A DNA stretch of 64,000 nt. It comes from Micromonospora sp. WMMD1128 (GTDB taxonomy: Bacteria; Actinomycetota; Actinomycetes; Mycobacteriales; Micromonosporaceae). The position numbers and the translations under genes are program-made. The notes beneath the pieces were generated by a model, which saw only the letters and a program-made list of their open reading frames with translations, was not told where the DNA came from and ran no database searches. This document shows, one piece after another, positions 9,002-18,082 of this stretch. The stretch is taken from positions 4,738,001-4,802,000 of the forward strand of contig NZ_CP114902.1 in assembly GCF_027497235.1 (NCBI RefSeq), written 5' to 3'. How positions within the stretch are numbered: the stretch's first letter is position 1; every line of letters starts with the position of its first letter.

Positions 9002-9355
9002 TCAGTGGAAGGGGGCGGCGTTGCGGCGGGACTGCGCCGCCTGGTTCGGGCGGTTGAGTTGGCGGGCCGCCCGGTCGACCACGCGCTGCGCGCCCGCGAG
9101 CGAGCGGACCGGCAGCCGGGCGTCCCGGCTCTCCCGCCGCAGGACGAAGTAGTGCACCGCGGCCCGGACCAGGGCCCGGTCGGCGGCGCTGGAGCGGGCG
9201 GTGGCGACCACCATCTCGCGCAGGCGCCGGGCCAGTTCCTCGGCCAGCTCCAGCTCCGGACCGTGCAGGCCGGCGCGGAGCGTGGCGAGCCGGCTGTCGA
9301 CCTTGCGGATGAGCACGTCGGTGCCGGTGCTGAGCCCACGGTCCTCCACGGTCAT
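9002..9355 (-). CDS. Hypothetical protein, soluble helical
   Basis: A 117-residue, Arg- and Ala-rich protein with no membrane segment, signal peptide or cysteine. It is predicted mostly helical (LATLRAGLHGPELELAEELARRL and similar). I do not recognise a domain. The start is the ATG at 9353-9355, with GGAGG 5 nt upstream; a GTG four codons earlier lies before that Shine-Dalgarno. It is transcribed divergently from the helicase gene from an unusually AT-rich spacer. Confidence 0.75.
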   Translation of the reverse strand: MTVEDRGLSTGTDVLIRKVDSRLATLRAGLHGPELELAEELARRLREMVVATARSSAADRALVRAAVHYFVLRRESRDARLPVRSLAGAQRVVDRAARQLNRPNQAAQSRRNAAPFH

Positions 9356-9384
9356 CCACGCCTCCACCCACGCCGCGTTGCGAG

Positions 9385-9450
9385 TGAAGTTACTTTATGT
9401 TGTAGCTTGCAAGCAAGCAGTTAAGTAAGACTTAACGGAACAATTGGCCT
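9385..9450. promoter_or_regulatory. AT-rich divergent promoter region with palindromes
   Basis: About 65 nt between the divergent 9355 and 9531 genes is strikingly AT-rich for this genome. It contains GCTTGCAAGCAAGC and the inverted repeat GTTAAG-TAAGA-CTTAAC (about 9419-9435). On the minus strand CATAAAGTAAC offers a TAAAGT -10 with TGCTTG about 16 nt upstream. The palindromes look like operator half-sites; the regulator is unknown. Confidence 0.5.
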
Positions 9451-9530
9451 ATTCATCGCGCCAATTCGTCGGGCGGACAGAACCACCCGCTGCCGAGCCG
9501 GATGTCGTACCGGCGCGGCAGGATGGGGGC

Positions 9531-12500
9531 GTGGCGGACGAGGTGACCCCGGCAGGCGGGGTGCTGGCGAGTTTCGGCGCGGCGACCCGGGAGTGGTTCA
9601 CCGCGGCGTTCGCCGCGCCCACCCCCGCCCAGCAGGGGGCCTGGCGCTCGGTGGCCGCCGGGCGCAACGCCCTGGTGGTCGCGCCGACCGGCTCCGGCAA
9701 GACGCTCGCGGCGTTCCTCTGGTCGCTCGACCGGCTGGGCAAGGAGCCACCGCCGGCCGATCCCCGGCGGCGCTGCCGGGTGCTCTACGTCAGCCCGCTC
9801 AAGGCGCTCGCCGTCGACGTGGAGCGCAACCTGCGCACCCCGCTCATCGGCATCCGCCAGGCCGCCACCCGCCTCGACCTCGTCCCGCCGGACATCACCG
9901 TCGGCATGCGCACCGGCGACACCCCGGCGGACGAGCGCCGGGCCTTCGCCCGCACCCCGCCGGACGTCCTCATCACCACGCCCGAGTCGCTGTTCCTGCT
10001 GCTCACCTCCGCCGCCCGGGACTCGCTGCGCGGGGTGGACACGGTGATCGTCGACGAGGTCCACGCGGTGGCCGGCACCAAGCGCGGCGCCCACCTGGCC
10101 CTCTCCCTGGAACGGCTGGACGCGCTGCTCGACCGGCCCGCCCAACGGATCGGGCTCTCCGCCACCGTCCGACCGATCGACGTCTGCGCCCGCTTCCTCG
10201 GCGGTGCCCGGCCGGTCGACGTGGTGCAGCCGCCGGCCGACAAGACCATCGAGGTAAGCGTCCAGGTCCCGGTGGAGGACATGACCCGCCTCGACGAGCA
10301 GGAGCCGCCGGAGGACGAGCTGGGCGGTCCCGGTCCACGCCGGCCCTCCATCTGGCCGGCGGTCGAGGAACGGGTGCTCGCGTTGATCCGGGCGCACCGC
10401 TCCACGATCGTCTTCACCAACTCCCGGCGCGGCGCCGAACGGCTCTGCGCCCGCCTCAACGAGCTGGCCGCCGAGGAGTCGGAGGCGACGACCGCCCCGG
10501 ACGGCAGCCGCGTGGCCCGGGGCGGCGAGCCGGTGCGCGCGCCGCGGCAGCCGGCCGAGGTGATGGCGCAGTCCGGCGCGGCGGTCGGCGCGCCGGCGGT
10601 GATCGCCCGGGCGCACCACGGCAGCGTGTCCCGGGAGGAGCGCAAGCACATCGAGGAGGCGCTCAAGTCCGGCCAGCTCCCCGCCGTGGTCGCCACCTCC
10701 AGTCTGGAGCTGGGCATCGACATGGGTGCGGTCGACCTGGTGGTGCAGATCGAGGCGCCGCCGAGCGTCGCGGCCGGGCTGCAACGGGTGGGCCGGGCCG
10801 GGCACCAGGTGGGCGCCGTCTCCCGGGGCGTGGTCTTCCCCAAGCACCGCGGTGACCTGCTCTCCTGCACGGTCGTCGCCGAGCGGATGGGGGTGGGCGC
10901 GATCGAGGAGCTGCACTACCCGCGCAACCCGCTCGACGTGCTCGCCCAGCAGATCGTCGCGATGGTGGCGCTGGAGCCGTGGCAGCTCGGTGACCTGGCC
11001 GTGCTGGTCCGCCGGGCGGCGCCCTTCGCCGAGCTGCCCGACTCGGCGTTGCACGCGGTGCTCGACATGCTCTCCGGCCGTTACCCGTCCACCGCCTTCG
11101 CCGAGCTGCGGCCCCGCCTGGTCTGGGACCGGGCGACCGACGTGCTGACCGGCCGGCCCGGCGCCCAACGGCTCGCCGTGACCAGCGGCGGCACCATCCC
11201 CGACCGGGGCCTGTTCGGCGTCTTCCTGGCCGGTGCCGAGCGGGCGGCCCGGGTCGGCGAGCTGGACGAGGAGATGGTCTACGAGTCGCGGGTCGGCGAC
11301 GTGTTCCTGCTCGGGTCGTCGTCCTGGCGGATCGAGGAGATCACCCCCGACCGGGTGCTGGTCTCCCCCGCCCCCGGCCAGGCCGCCCGGATGCCGTTCT
11401 GGAAGGGCGACCAGCTCGGCCGCCCGGTCGAGCTGGGGCGGGCGATCGGCGCCCGGGTCCGCGCGTTGCTGCGGCAGTCCGACACCGACGCGGTGGCCGC
11501 GCTGCGCGCCGGTGGGCTGGACGACTGGGCCGCCGGCAACCTGATGACCTACCTGCGCGAGCAGAAGGCGGCCACCCGGTCGCTGCCCGACGACCGGACG
11601 GTGGTGGTCGAACGGTTCCGCGACGAGCTGGGCGACTGGCGGCTCGCCGTGCACTCGGTGCTCGGCGCCCGGGTCAACGGCCCGTGGGCGCTCGCCATCG
11701 GCCGCCGGCTGGCCGAGCGCTACGGCGTGGACGCGCAGGTGATGCCCTCCGACGACGGCATCGTGGTCCGGCTGCCGGACACCGCCGAGGAGCCGCCCGG
11801 CGCGGACGTGGTGGTCTTCGAGCCGGACGAGGTCGCCCACCTGGTGGAGGAGTCCGTCGGCACGTCGGCGCTGTTCGCCTCCCGGTTCCGCGAGTGCGCG
11901 GCCCGGTCGCTGCTGCTGCCCCGACGCGACCCGCGCCGCCGGCAGCCGCTGTGGCAGCAGCGCCAACGCGCCGCGCAGCTCCTCGACGTGGCCCGGGAGT
12001 ACGCCGACTTCCCGGTCACGCTCGAAGCCGCCCGGGAGTGCCTCCAGGACGTCTTCGACCAGCCGGCCCTGGCCGAGCTGATGCGCGACCTGGCCGCCCG
12101 CAAGGTCCGCCTGGTCGAGGTGGAGTCCGAACGCCCGTCCCCGTTCGCCCGGTCGTTGCTCTTCGGCTATGTCGGCGCGTTCCTCTACGAAGGTGACGCG
12201 CCCCTGGCCGAACGGCGCGCCGCCGCGCTGGCCCTCGACTCCGGGTTGCTCGGCGAGCTGCTCGGCCGGGTCGACCTCCGGGAGCTGCTCGACCCGGCGG
12301 TGCTCGCCGAGACCGAACGCCAACTGCGCTGGCGCACCGACCAGCGGCGACCCCGCGACGCCGAGGACGTGGTCGAGCTGCTCCGGGTGGTCGGCGACCT
12401 GAGTCCGGCCGAGCTGGCCGAGCGGGTGGTGCCGGAGGAGTGGCCGGCGGAGCTGGCGGCGGCCCGCCGGGTGCTGCGGGTGCGGATCGCCGGCGAGGAC

Positions 12501-14144
12501 CGCTGGGTGGTCGTCGAGGACGCGGCCCGGTTGCGCGACGCGCTCGGGGTGGCGCTGCCCGTCGGGGTGGCCGAGGCATACCTGACGCCGGTGGCCGACC
12601 CGCTCGGTGACCTGGTCGCCCGGTACGCCCGCACCCACGGCCCGTTCGCGGCGGCCACCTGCGCGGCCCGGTTCGGGCTCGGCGTGTTCGTGGTCGAGCA
12701 GGCGCTGCGCCGGCTCGCCGCCACCGGCCGGGTGGTCTCCGGCGAGTTCGCCCCGGACAGCGTCGGCACGCAGTGGTGCGACGCCGAGGTGCTGCGCCTG
12801 CTGCGCCGCCGCTCCCTGGCGGCGCTCCGGCGGGAGATCGAGCCGGTGCCGCCCCGGGCGCTCGCCGCGTTCCTGCCCCGCTGGCAGCAGGTCGGCTCCT
12901 CGGCCCGCGGGGTCGAGGCGGTCGCCGCCACCGTCGAGCAGTTGCAGGGCGTGACCGTGCCGGCGTCGGCGCTGGAACGCCTGGTGCTGCCCGCCCGGGT
13001 CGCCGACTACTCCCCCGCCCAGCTCGACGAGATGTGCGCCAGCGGCGAGGTGCTCTGGGCCGGCGCCGGTGCGATCTCCGGCGGCGACGGGTGGGTGACG
13101 CTCGCGTACGCCGACGTCGCGCCGCTGCTGCTGCCCCCGCCGGACGAGGCCCTGACGCTCACCCCGCCGCACGAGGCCGTGCTCGACGCGCTCGCCGACG
13201 GGCAGGCGCTCTTCTTCCGCTCCCTGTCCGACCGGGTCGGCGCGACCGACGACGCCGCCCTGTCGGCCGTGGTGTGGGACCTGGTCTGGGCCGGTCACCT
13301 GACCAACGACACGCTCGCGCCGCTGCGCGCCGCGCTTGGCGCCGGCGGGGCGCACCGGTCCCGGCCGTCGGCCCCGCGTACCCGCTACCGCCGCCCCGGC
13401 CGGGTGGCGCTGCCCAGCCGCGGCGGCCCGCCGACCATGGCCGGCCGCTGGTCCCGGCTGCCCGACCGCGACCTCGACCCGACCCGCCGGGCCGCCGCCC
13501 TGGCCGACCTGCTGCTCGAACGGCACGGCGTGGTGACCCGCGGCGCGGTCGTGGCCGAGCAGGTGACAGGTGGCTTCGCGGCGGTCTACCCGGTGCTGTC
13601 CGCGCTTGAGGAACGCGGGGCGGCCCGACGCGGCTACTTCGTCGAAGGGCTCGGCGCGGCGCAGTTCGCGGTGCCCGGCGCCGTCGACCGGATCCGCGCC
13701 CTGGCCGACCCGGCCGACCACGGCCGGACCGACGGCGGCCGGAGCCGGGGCGGGCCGACCGTGGTGCTCGCCGCCACCGACCCGGCGAACCCGTACGGCG
13801 CGGCACTGCCCTGGCCCGAACGTGTGGTCGACTCGGGTGACGGCGCGGCACCGGCCACCGGTCACCGGGCCGGGCGCAAGGCGGGCGCGCTCGTGGTGCT
13901 TGTCGGCGGCGACCTGGTGCTCTACGTCGAACGGGGCGGGCGGACGATCCTCTCGTTCACCGACGACGCCGACACGCTGGGCGCGGCAGGCAAGGCGCTC
14001 GCCGACGCGGTGCACTCCGGCGCGCTCGGTGCGATCTCGGTCGAACGCGCCGACGGCGAGGCGGTGCACTCGTCCCCGCTGCGCGACGCGCTCACCGCGG
14101 CCGGCTTCCGGGCCACCCCTCGGGGCCTGCGCCTACGCGGCTGA
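9531..14144 (+). CDS. lhr: Lhr-type ATP-dependent DNA helicase
   Basis: A 1537-residue superfamily 2 helicase of the actinobacterial Lhr (long) family, a 3'-5' DNA translocase linked to DNA damage responses. Motif I is APTGSGKT (about residues 51-58), motif II is DEVH, motif III is SAT, and motif VI is QRVGRAGHQ. The helicase core covers about 1-480; Lhr-core winged helix and DEAD-associated domains follow, with a long C-terminal extension typical of the ~1500-residue form. The GTG at 9531 is chosen because a G-rich Shine-Dalgarno precedes it; earlier in-frame codons cross the AT-rich promoter. Single-gene unit. Confidence 0.93.
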   Translation: MADEVTPAGGVLASFGAATREWFTAAFAAPTPAQQGAWRSVAAGRNALVVAPTGSGKTLAAFLWSLDRLGKEPPPADPRRRCRVLYVSPLKALAVDVERNLRTPLIGIRQAATRLDLVPPDITVGMRTGDTPADERRAFARTPPDVLITTPESLFLLLTSAARDSLRGVDTVIVDEVHAVAGTKRGAHLALSLERLDALLDRPAQRIGLSATVRPIDVCARFLGGARPVDVVQPPADKTIEVSVQVPVEDMTRLDEQEPPEDELGGPGPRRPSIWPAVEERVLALIRAHRSTIVFTNSRRGAERLCARLNELAAEESEATTAPDGSRVARGGEPVRAPRQPAEVMAQSGAAVGAPAVIARAHHGSVSREERKHIEEALKSGQLPAVVATSSLELGIDMGAVDLVVQIEAPPSVAAGLQRVGRAGHQVGAVSRGVVFPKHRGDLLSCTVVAERMGVGAIEELHYPRNPLDVLAQQIVAMVALEPWQLGDLAVLVRRAAPFAELPDSALHAVLDMLSGRYPSTAFAELRPRLVWDRATDVLTGRPGAQRLAVTSGGTIPDRGLFGVFLAGAERAARVGELDEEMVYESRVGDVFLLGSSSWRIEEITPDRVLVSPAPGQAARMPFWKGDQLGRPVELGRAIGARVRALLRQSDTDAVAALRAGGLDDWAAGNLMTYLREQKAATRSLPDDRTVVVERFRDELGDWRLAVHSVLGARVNGPWALAIGRRLAERYGVDAQVMPSDDGIVVRLPDTAEEPPGADVVVFEPDEVAHLVEESVGTSALFASRFRECAARSLLLPRRDPRRRQPLWQQRQRAAQLLDVAREYADFPVTLEAARECLQDVFDQPALAELMRDLAARKVRLVEVESERPSPFARSLLFGYVGAFLYEGDAPLAERRAAALALDSGLLGELLGRVDLRELLDPAVLAETERQLRWRTDQRRPRDAEDVVELLRVVGDLSPAELAERVVPEEWPAELAAARRVLRVRIAGEDRWVVVEDAARLRDALGVALPVGVAEAYLTPVADPLGDLVARYARTHGPFAAATCAARFGLGVFVVEQALRRLAATGRVVSGEFAPDSVGTQWCDAEVLRLLRRRSLAALRREIEPVPPRALAAFLPRWQQVGSSARGVEAVAATVEQLQGVTVPASALERLVLPARVADYSPAQLDEMCASGEVLWAGAGAISGGDGWVTLAYADVAPLLLPPPDEALTLTPPHEAVLDALADGQALFFRSLSDRVGATDDAALSAVVWDLVWAGHLTNDTLAPLRAALGAGGAHRSRPSAPRTRYRRPGRVALPSRGGPPTMAGRWSRLPDRDLDPTRRAAALADLLLERHGVVTRGAVVAEQVTGGFAAVYPVLSALEERGAARRGYFVEGLGAAQFAVPGAVDRIRALADPADHGRTDGGRSRGGPTVVLAATDPANPYGAALPWPERVVDSGDGAAPATGHRAGRKAGALVVLVGGDLVLYVERGGRTILSFTDDADTLGAAGKALADAVHSGALGAISVERADGEAVHSSPLRDALTAAGFRATPRGLRLRG

Positions 14145-14190
14145 CCGCCCCGGCCGCCTCTCCGTCACTCGCACCTAACCTCCGGCCCCG

Positions 14191-14282
14191 CGTGCCCGAG
14201 GAAGCGAGCCGATCCGGGCTTGCCCGAGGGAACGGGCCGGTCCGGGCTTGCCCGAGGGAACGGGCCGATCCGGGCTTGCCCA
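14191..14282. repeat. 28-bp tandem repeat, about 3.3 copies
   Basis: Units begin CTTGCCCGAGGGAACGGGCC and recur with a 28-nt period; the first copy is diverged (GAGGAAGCGAGCC). The array is flanked on both sides by near-identical CTCCGGCCCCGCGT. Each unit has an internal short dyad (CCCG, CGGG). Confidence 0.8.
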
Positions 14283-14452
14283 TAGGCTCCGGCCCCGCGT
14301 CTCCGGCACGGCAGCACGGCAGCACGGCAGCACGGAGGCACGGCTCTCTGGGGCACATGGCTCTTCACCCCGCCCGGCACCTGTTCCCACCCCCGATGGC
14401 CCCAATCGGCCCGACGATCGCCACAACTCGGCGCGCCTGCCCGCCGGCTACG

Positions 14453-14502
14453 AGATCTTGGTACGAAAGGGCCCCCAGAGGGGCCATTTCGTACCAAGAT
14501 CT
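14453..14502. repeat. Palindromic repeat, family C (copy 1)
   Basis: Perfect 16-bp arms, AGATCTTGGTACGAAA (14453-14468) and its complement (14487-14502), enclose a second dyad GGCCCC/GGGGCC with a 4-nt loop. The outer arms recur at 58889-58939. No gene touches it, and it lies about 310 nt past lhr, so a terminator role is not obvious. Confidence 0.85.
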
Positions 14503-14842
14503 ACGGGATCCCAATTAGTGGGCGCGAAATCTCGAATTGTGGAGATCAAGCGTGGTTCCGGAGCTCGAAAGGGGCGGGGATGACGAAATGGACGAGAGGC
14601 GGTGAATGAGGAGGGCGAACAGCGGGACGGCAGAACAGGAGGAGGGCAGGACGGGACGACGGCAGAACAGGAGGGCTGCAAGACGAAGGGACAGGAGGAC
14701 AGCGGGACGAACAGCACCGGAAGGGGAGGGACGGAAAAGAGGGAGGAAGCAAGAGAAAGGTGGGGGACGGGAGTGAGCGGGGACGGCGCGGAGGACGGCT
14801 CGGGGACTGGTTAGGGTTGCCGGACACGTGGAGGAGGGGCCG

Positions 14843-15658
14843 ATGGCGATCCAGCCGGACGATCCACCGCCGGCGAGCGGGCCGTGTGTCTCGCTGACCA
14901 CCGACTACGGGCTCGCGGACGGCTTCGTGGCGGCCTGCCACGGGGTCCTCGCCCGGCTCGCCCCGGCCGCCCGGGTGATCGACGTGACACACCTGGTGCC
15001 GCCGGCCGACGTGCGGCGGGGCGCCGCGGTGCTGGCGCAGACGGTGCCGTACCTGCCGGTCGGGGTGCACGTCGGGGTGGTCGACCCGGGGGTCGGCACC
15101 GAGCGGCGCGGGATCGCGCTTGCCACACCCGGCGGGCTGTTGGTGGGCCCGGACAACGGGCTGCTCGTGCCGGCGGCCGAGGCGCTCGGCGGGGTGACCG
15201 GGGCGGTGGAGTTGACCAACCCGGAGTGGTGGCTCGCGCCGACGGTCCCCCGCACCTTCCACGGGCGAGACGTGTTCGCGCCGGTGGCGGCCCGGCTGGC
15301 CGTGGGCGCGCCGCTGGCCGGGGCCGGACCGGCCGTCGACCCGGCCGCTCTGGTCCGGCTGCCGGAGCCGGTGGTCCACGCCGACGCGGGCGGGTTCCGC
15401 GCCGAGGTGGTGACCGTCGATCACTTCGGCAACGTGCAGCTCGCCGCGCCGGCCGCGCTGCTCGACGGGTTGCCGGCCCGGGTACGGGTGGGCGGCCGGT
15501 CGGCCGTGCACGGCCGCACGTTCGGCGACGCCGCGCCGGGTGAGCTGGTGGTGTACGTCGATTCCGCCGCACTGGTGGCGGTGGCGGTGCGCACCGGCCG
15601 CGCCGTCGACCTGCTCGGCGTCAGACCGGGCGACGTGCTCACCGTGACCGGCGACTGA
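14843..15658 (+). CDS. SAM hydrolase family protein (DUF62/SAM hydroxide adenosyltransferase)
   Basis: A 271-residue protein of the S-adenosyl-L-methionine hydroxide adenosyltransferase family, related to chlorinase/fluorinase, which splits SAM to adenosine and methionine using water. The N-terminal domain has SLTTDYGLADGFVAACHGV, the conserved VDPGVGT and GPDNGLL; the C-terminal barrel has VDHFGNVQ. ATG 14843 follows a strong GGAGGAGGGG; a GTG at 14828 lies before that site. Monocistronic, downstream of the repeat region. Confidence 0.88.
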   Translation: MAIQPDDPPPASGPCVSLTTDYGLADGFVAACHGVLARLAPAARVIDVTHLVPPADVRRGAAVLAQTVPYLPVGVHVGVVDPGVGTERRGIALATPGGLLVGPDNGLLVPAAEALGGVTGAVELTNPEWWLAPTVPRTFHGRDVFAPVAARLAVGAPLAGAGPAVDPAALVRLPEPVVHADAGGFRAEVVTVDHFGNVQLAAPAALLDGLPARVRVGGRSAVHGRTFGDAAPGELVVYVDSAALVAVAVRTGRAVDLLGVRPGDVLTVTGD

Positions 15659-15795
15659 GCCGACCCGGACCGCGCAGGCACACCCGGCCGGGCGAGCCGG
15701 CCACCGGCACACGCAGGCACACCCGGCCGGGCGGAACCGACACCGGGACCGGCCGCGCGGGGCCGCGGCGCGGGCGATCATCGGCCAGGACGCCG

Positions 15796-17016
15796 TCAGC
15801 AGTGTGGCGCCGTGCCACCGAGGGTCGTGGACAGGTACGCGTGACTCACGTACAGCCCGCCCACCAACCGGTACCAGCGGGTCGTGGTGCGGTACGGCCC
15901 GGCGATCCGCTGCCCGGTCACGTAGCAGTCGATCGGCACCTGCGCGTAGGTGGCGGCCAGGCCACGGCTCGGATACGACGTGCCGGCGCCGGTACGCAGG
16001 TTCAGCGGCCCGGAGCCGACCACGCCCCGGATCCCGCCGGCCGTCCAGAGCAGGGTCACGTTGATCCACGCGTTGTCGGTGAGCCGAAGTCCGTCCCAGA
16101 ACGTCCCGTCGGCCAGGTCCAGCCCGGCCGGGTTGCGTACGGTCCGCCCGAACTGGTCCCGCCCGCCGTTGTATCCGTTCTGGTAGGCGGCCTGGGCCTC
16201 GGGGAGCCCCTGCGGCAGGTTCCGCCAGTTCTCCCGGACGTCCGACGGGTTCCACCAGTCGTCGCGGGTGTTCCACGGGCCGACGTCCCAGACCGGCGCG
16301 TACTCGCAGCGGCTTCCGTTCGTGGTGCAGACCTTGACCGTGTAGTCACCCGTTCCGCGTGGGGAGAGGCCACGCCGGGAGGGCAGCGCCGCGAAGTGGT
16401 CCCGGACGCCGACGGTGTGCCCGTTGGCGGTGACGCCGCCGACGAGACCGATCCGGGTCGCGTACACCCGGTAGGTGAGCGCGACGGCCGACGGGGCGGT
16501 GGTGGCGGCGGCGGTGTCGGCGGCGAGGGTCAGGCCGGTCACGGTGGCCTCCGCGGCGGCGTTCGGGGTGGTCAGCACGACCCGGGCCTGCACCTGGGTG
16601 ACCGGCTGGTCGAAGATCGCCTCGGCGGCGTCCCGCCACTCGGTCCAGCGACCGGCCCGCCACCCGCGCACCTGGGCCGTCGCCGTGCCGCCGCCTCCGG
16701 TGCGGGCGGCGAGCTGGGCGCGTACCCGGGTGGCGGGGTGGTCGAGCGCGCGCGGCGCGGTGAGCAGGATGCCCTCGGCGACCGGTCCGGCCGCGGCGGC
16801 GGGCCGGGTGTGGTCGGTGGGGTGGGGATCGGCCAGCCGCAGGCGGCCGGACCGCCAGGTGACGTTGACGTCGTCGTCGCCGGCGACGGTCAGGTCGGCG
16901 GACCAGCGTTCGGATCCGGGGGCGGCGGCGCGGGCCGGCGTGGGGGCGCCGGGCAGGCCGGCGGCCAGGGCGAGCAGGGCGGTCAGGGCGATTGAGGTAC
17001 GGCGAACACGGGCCAT
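15796..17016 (-). CDS. Secreted protein with C-terminal SH3b-like domain
   Basis: A 406-residue exported protein. The Arg-rich N-terminus, hydrophobic core and APTPARAAA cleavage-like site at about residue 30 form a signal peptide. The middle contains a conserved block (YAPVWDVGPWNTRDDWW, then AAYQNGYNGGRDQFGR) seen in uncharacterised actinobacterial secreted proteins. The C-terminal ~70 residues resemble a bacterial SH3 domain (LNLRTGAGTSYP, LYVSHAYLST). Probable cell-wall association; no catalytic motif recognised. GAGGAG lies 6 nt before the ATG. Divergent from nei2. Confidence 0.85.
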   Translation of the reverse strand: MARVRRTSIALTALLALAAGLPGAPTPARAAAPGSERWSADLTVAGDDDVNVTWRSGRLRLADPHPTDHTRPAAAAGPVAEGILLTAPRALDHPATRVRAQLAARTGGGGTATAQVRGWRAGRWTEWRDAAEAIFDQPVTQVQARVVLTTPNAAAEATVTGLTLAADTAAATTAPSAVALTYRVYATRIGLVGGVTANGHTVGVRDHFAALPSRRGLSPRGTGDYTVKVCTTNGSRCEYAPVWDVGPWNTRDDWWNPSDVRENWRNLPQGLPEAQAAYQNGYNGGRDQFGRTVRNPAGLDLADGTFWDGLRLTDNAWINVTLLWTAGGIRGVVGSGPLNLRTGAGTSYPSRGLAATYAQVPIDCYVTGQRIAGPYRTTTRWYRLVGGLYVSHAYLSTTLGGTAPHC

Positions 17017-17123
17017 GGGATTCTCCTCAGAACTCCCTGATCCTCGCCGTTAAACGAATGAATCGGAACATAGGTACAAATAGCGAAACACGCGAATTTC
17101 GTTCGGTCGGGGAGAATGGTGGC

Positions 17124-17915
17124 GTGCCCGAAGGTGACACCGTCTGGAACACCGCCCGCGTGCTGGAACGCGCGCTGACCGGGGCCCGTCTGACCGGGTC
17201 GGACTTCCGCGTGCCGCAGCTCGCGACCACCGACCTCACCGGCTGGACCGTCCGCGAGTCGGCCAGCCGCGGCAAGCACCTGCTGTTGCGGCTGGCCGAT
17301 CCGGACGCCACGGACTGGACGCTGCACTCGCACCTGCGGATGGACGGCGCCTGGCGGGCGTACGCGCCGGGCGAGCGGTGGACGGTCCGACCGGCGCACC
17401 TGATCCGGGTGGTGCTCCGCTCCCCCGACGCGGTCGCGGTCGGCTACCACCTGCACGAGCTGGCGCTGGTCCCGACCGCCGATGAGGGCACGCTCGTCGG
17501 CCACCTCGGCCCGGACCTGCTCGGCCCGGACTGGGATCCGCAGGAAGCGGTCCGCCGGCTGGCGGAGCATCCGGAGCAGAGCATCGGCGAGGCCCTGCTC
17601 GACCAGCGCAACCTGGCCGGGGTGGGCAACCTCTACAAGTGTGAGGTGCTCTTCCTGCGCGGGGTGTCACCGTGGACGCCGGTGCGCGCGGTGCCCGACC
17701 TGGCCGGCACCGTCACGCTGGCCCAGCGACTGTTGGCCGCCAACCGGGGTCGCTGGACGCAGAGCACCACCGGGGTGCTGCGCCGGGGCGGGACCAGCTA
17801 CGTCTACGGCCGCCGGGCCCAGCCGTGCCGGCGGTGCGGCGCCGCGATCCGCAAGGAGGAACTGGGCGAACGGGTCACCTACTGGTGCCCGGCCTGCCAG
17901 CCGGAACGCGAGTGA
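17124..17915 (+). CDS. nei2: Fpg/Nei family DNA glycosylase (Nei2-like)
   Basis: A 263-residue bifunctional base-excision repair glycosylase/AP lyase. After removal of the initiator the N-terminus is PEGDTVW, with the catalytic Pro and Glu of the family. The H2TH region (LLDQRNLAGVGNLYKCEVLF) lies at about 155-175, and a C-terminal zinc finger (CRRCGAAI...YWCPACQ) has all four cysteines. The GTG at 17124 is chosen because Pro must follow it; the residues around PEGDT and the Zn finger fit actinobacterial Nei2 (endonuclease VIII-like). A GAGAAT hexamer 6 nt upstream could make it leaderless. Confidence 0.92.
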   Translation: MPEGDTVWNTARVLERALTGARLTGSDFRVPQLATTDLTGWTVRESASRGKHLLLRLADPDATDWTLHSHLRMDGAWRAYAPGERWTVRPAHLIRVVLRSPDAVAVGYHLHELALVPTADEGTLVGHLGPDLLGPDWDPQEAVRRLAEHPEQSIGEALLDQRNLAGVGNLYKCEVLFLRGVSPWTPVRAVPDLAGTVTLAQRLLAANRGRWTQSTTGVLRRGGTSYVYGRRAQPCRRCGAAIRKEELGERVTYWCPACQPERE

Positions 17916-18082
17916 CGTGGAACTTCCACGAACCGCCTAACATCCCCCGAGATACGGACGATTGGGTACTTCCCTCTCGCCCCTCCGGCGTCGCATGCTG
18001 CGATGGACCGCTCACCGCTCGTCAGCAGCGCGTACGCCGCCACGCCGGGGTGACGGCCGCGCGCCCCGATCCGGGGAGAGCC

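Larger units (their letters stand above)
14145..14842. other. Repeat-rich noncoding region after lhr
   Basis: About 700 nt without a credible gene. In order it holds a 28-bp tandem repeat (14191-14282), a short 9-nt repeat with CACGGCAGC units (about 14306-14340), the family C hairpin (14453-14502), and a purine-rich tract (about 14580-14780). ORFs crossing it have poor third-position GC and low-complexity products. Confidence 0.7.

Noticed and set aside
9453..14069. 1538-residue minus-strand ORF opposite lhr
   Set aside because: Antisense shadow of a gene with intact helicase motifs.
14602..14814. 70-residue ORF in the purine-rich tract
   Set aside because: Third positions are rich in A, unlike every real gene here, and the product is low-complexity and highly charged.
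14145..14842. Integrated element or attachment site after lhr
   Set aside because: There are repeats but no integrase, transposase, tRNA fragment or paired att-like direct repeats.
17672..18082. Upstream extension of the multicopper-oxidase-fold protein
   Set aside because: The frame overlaps nei2 out of frame and a clear ribosome site precedes ATG 18083.
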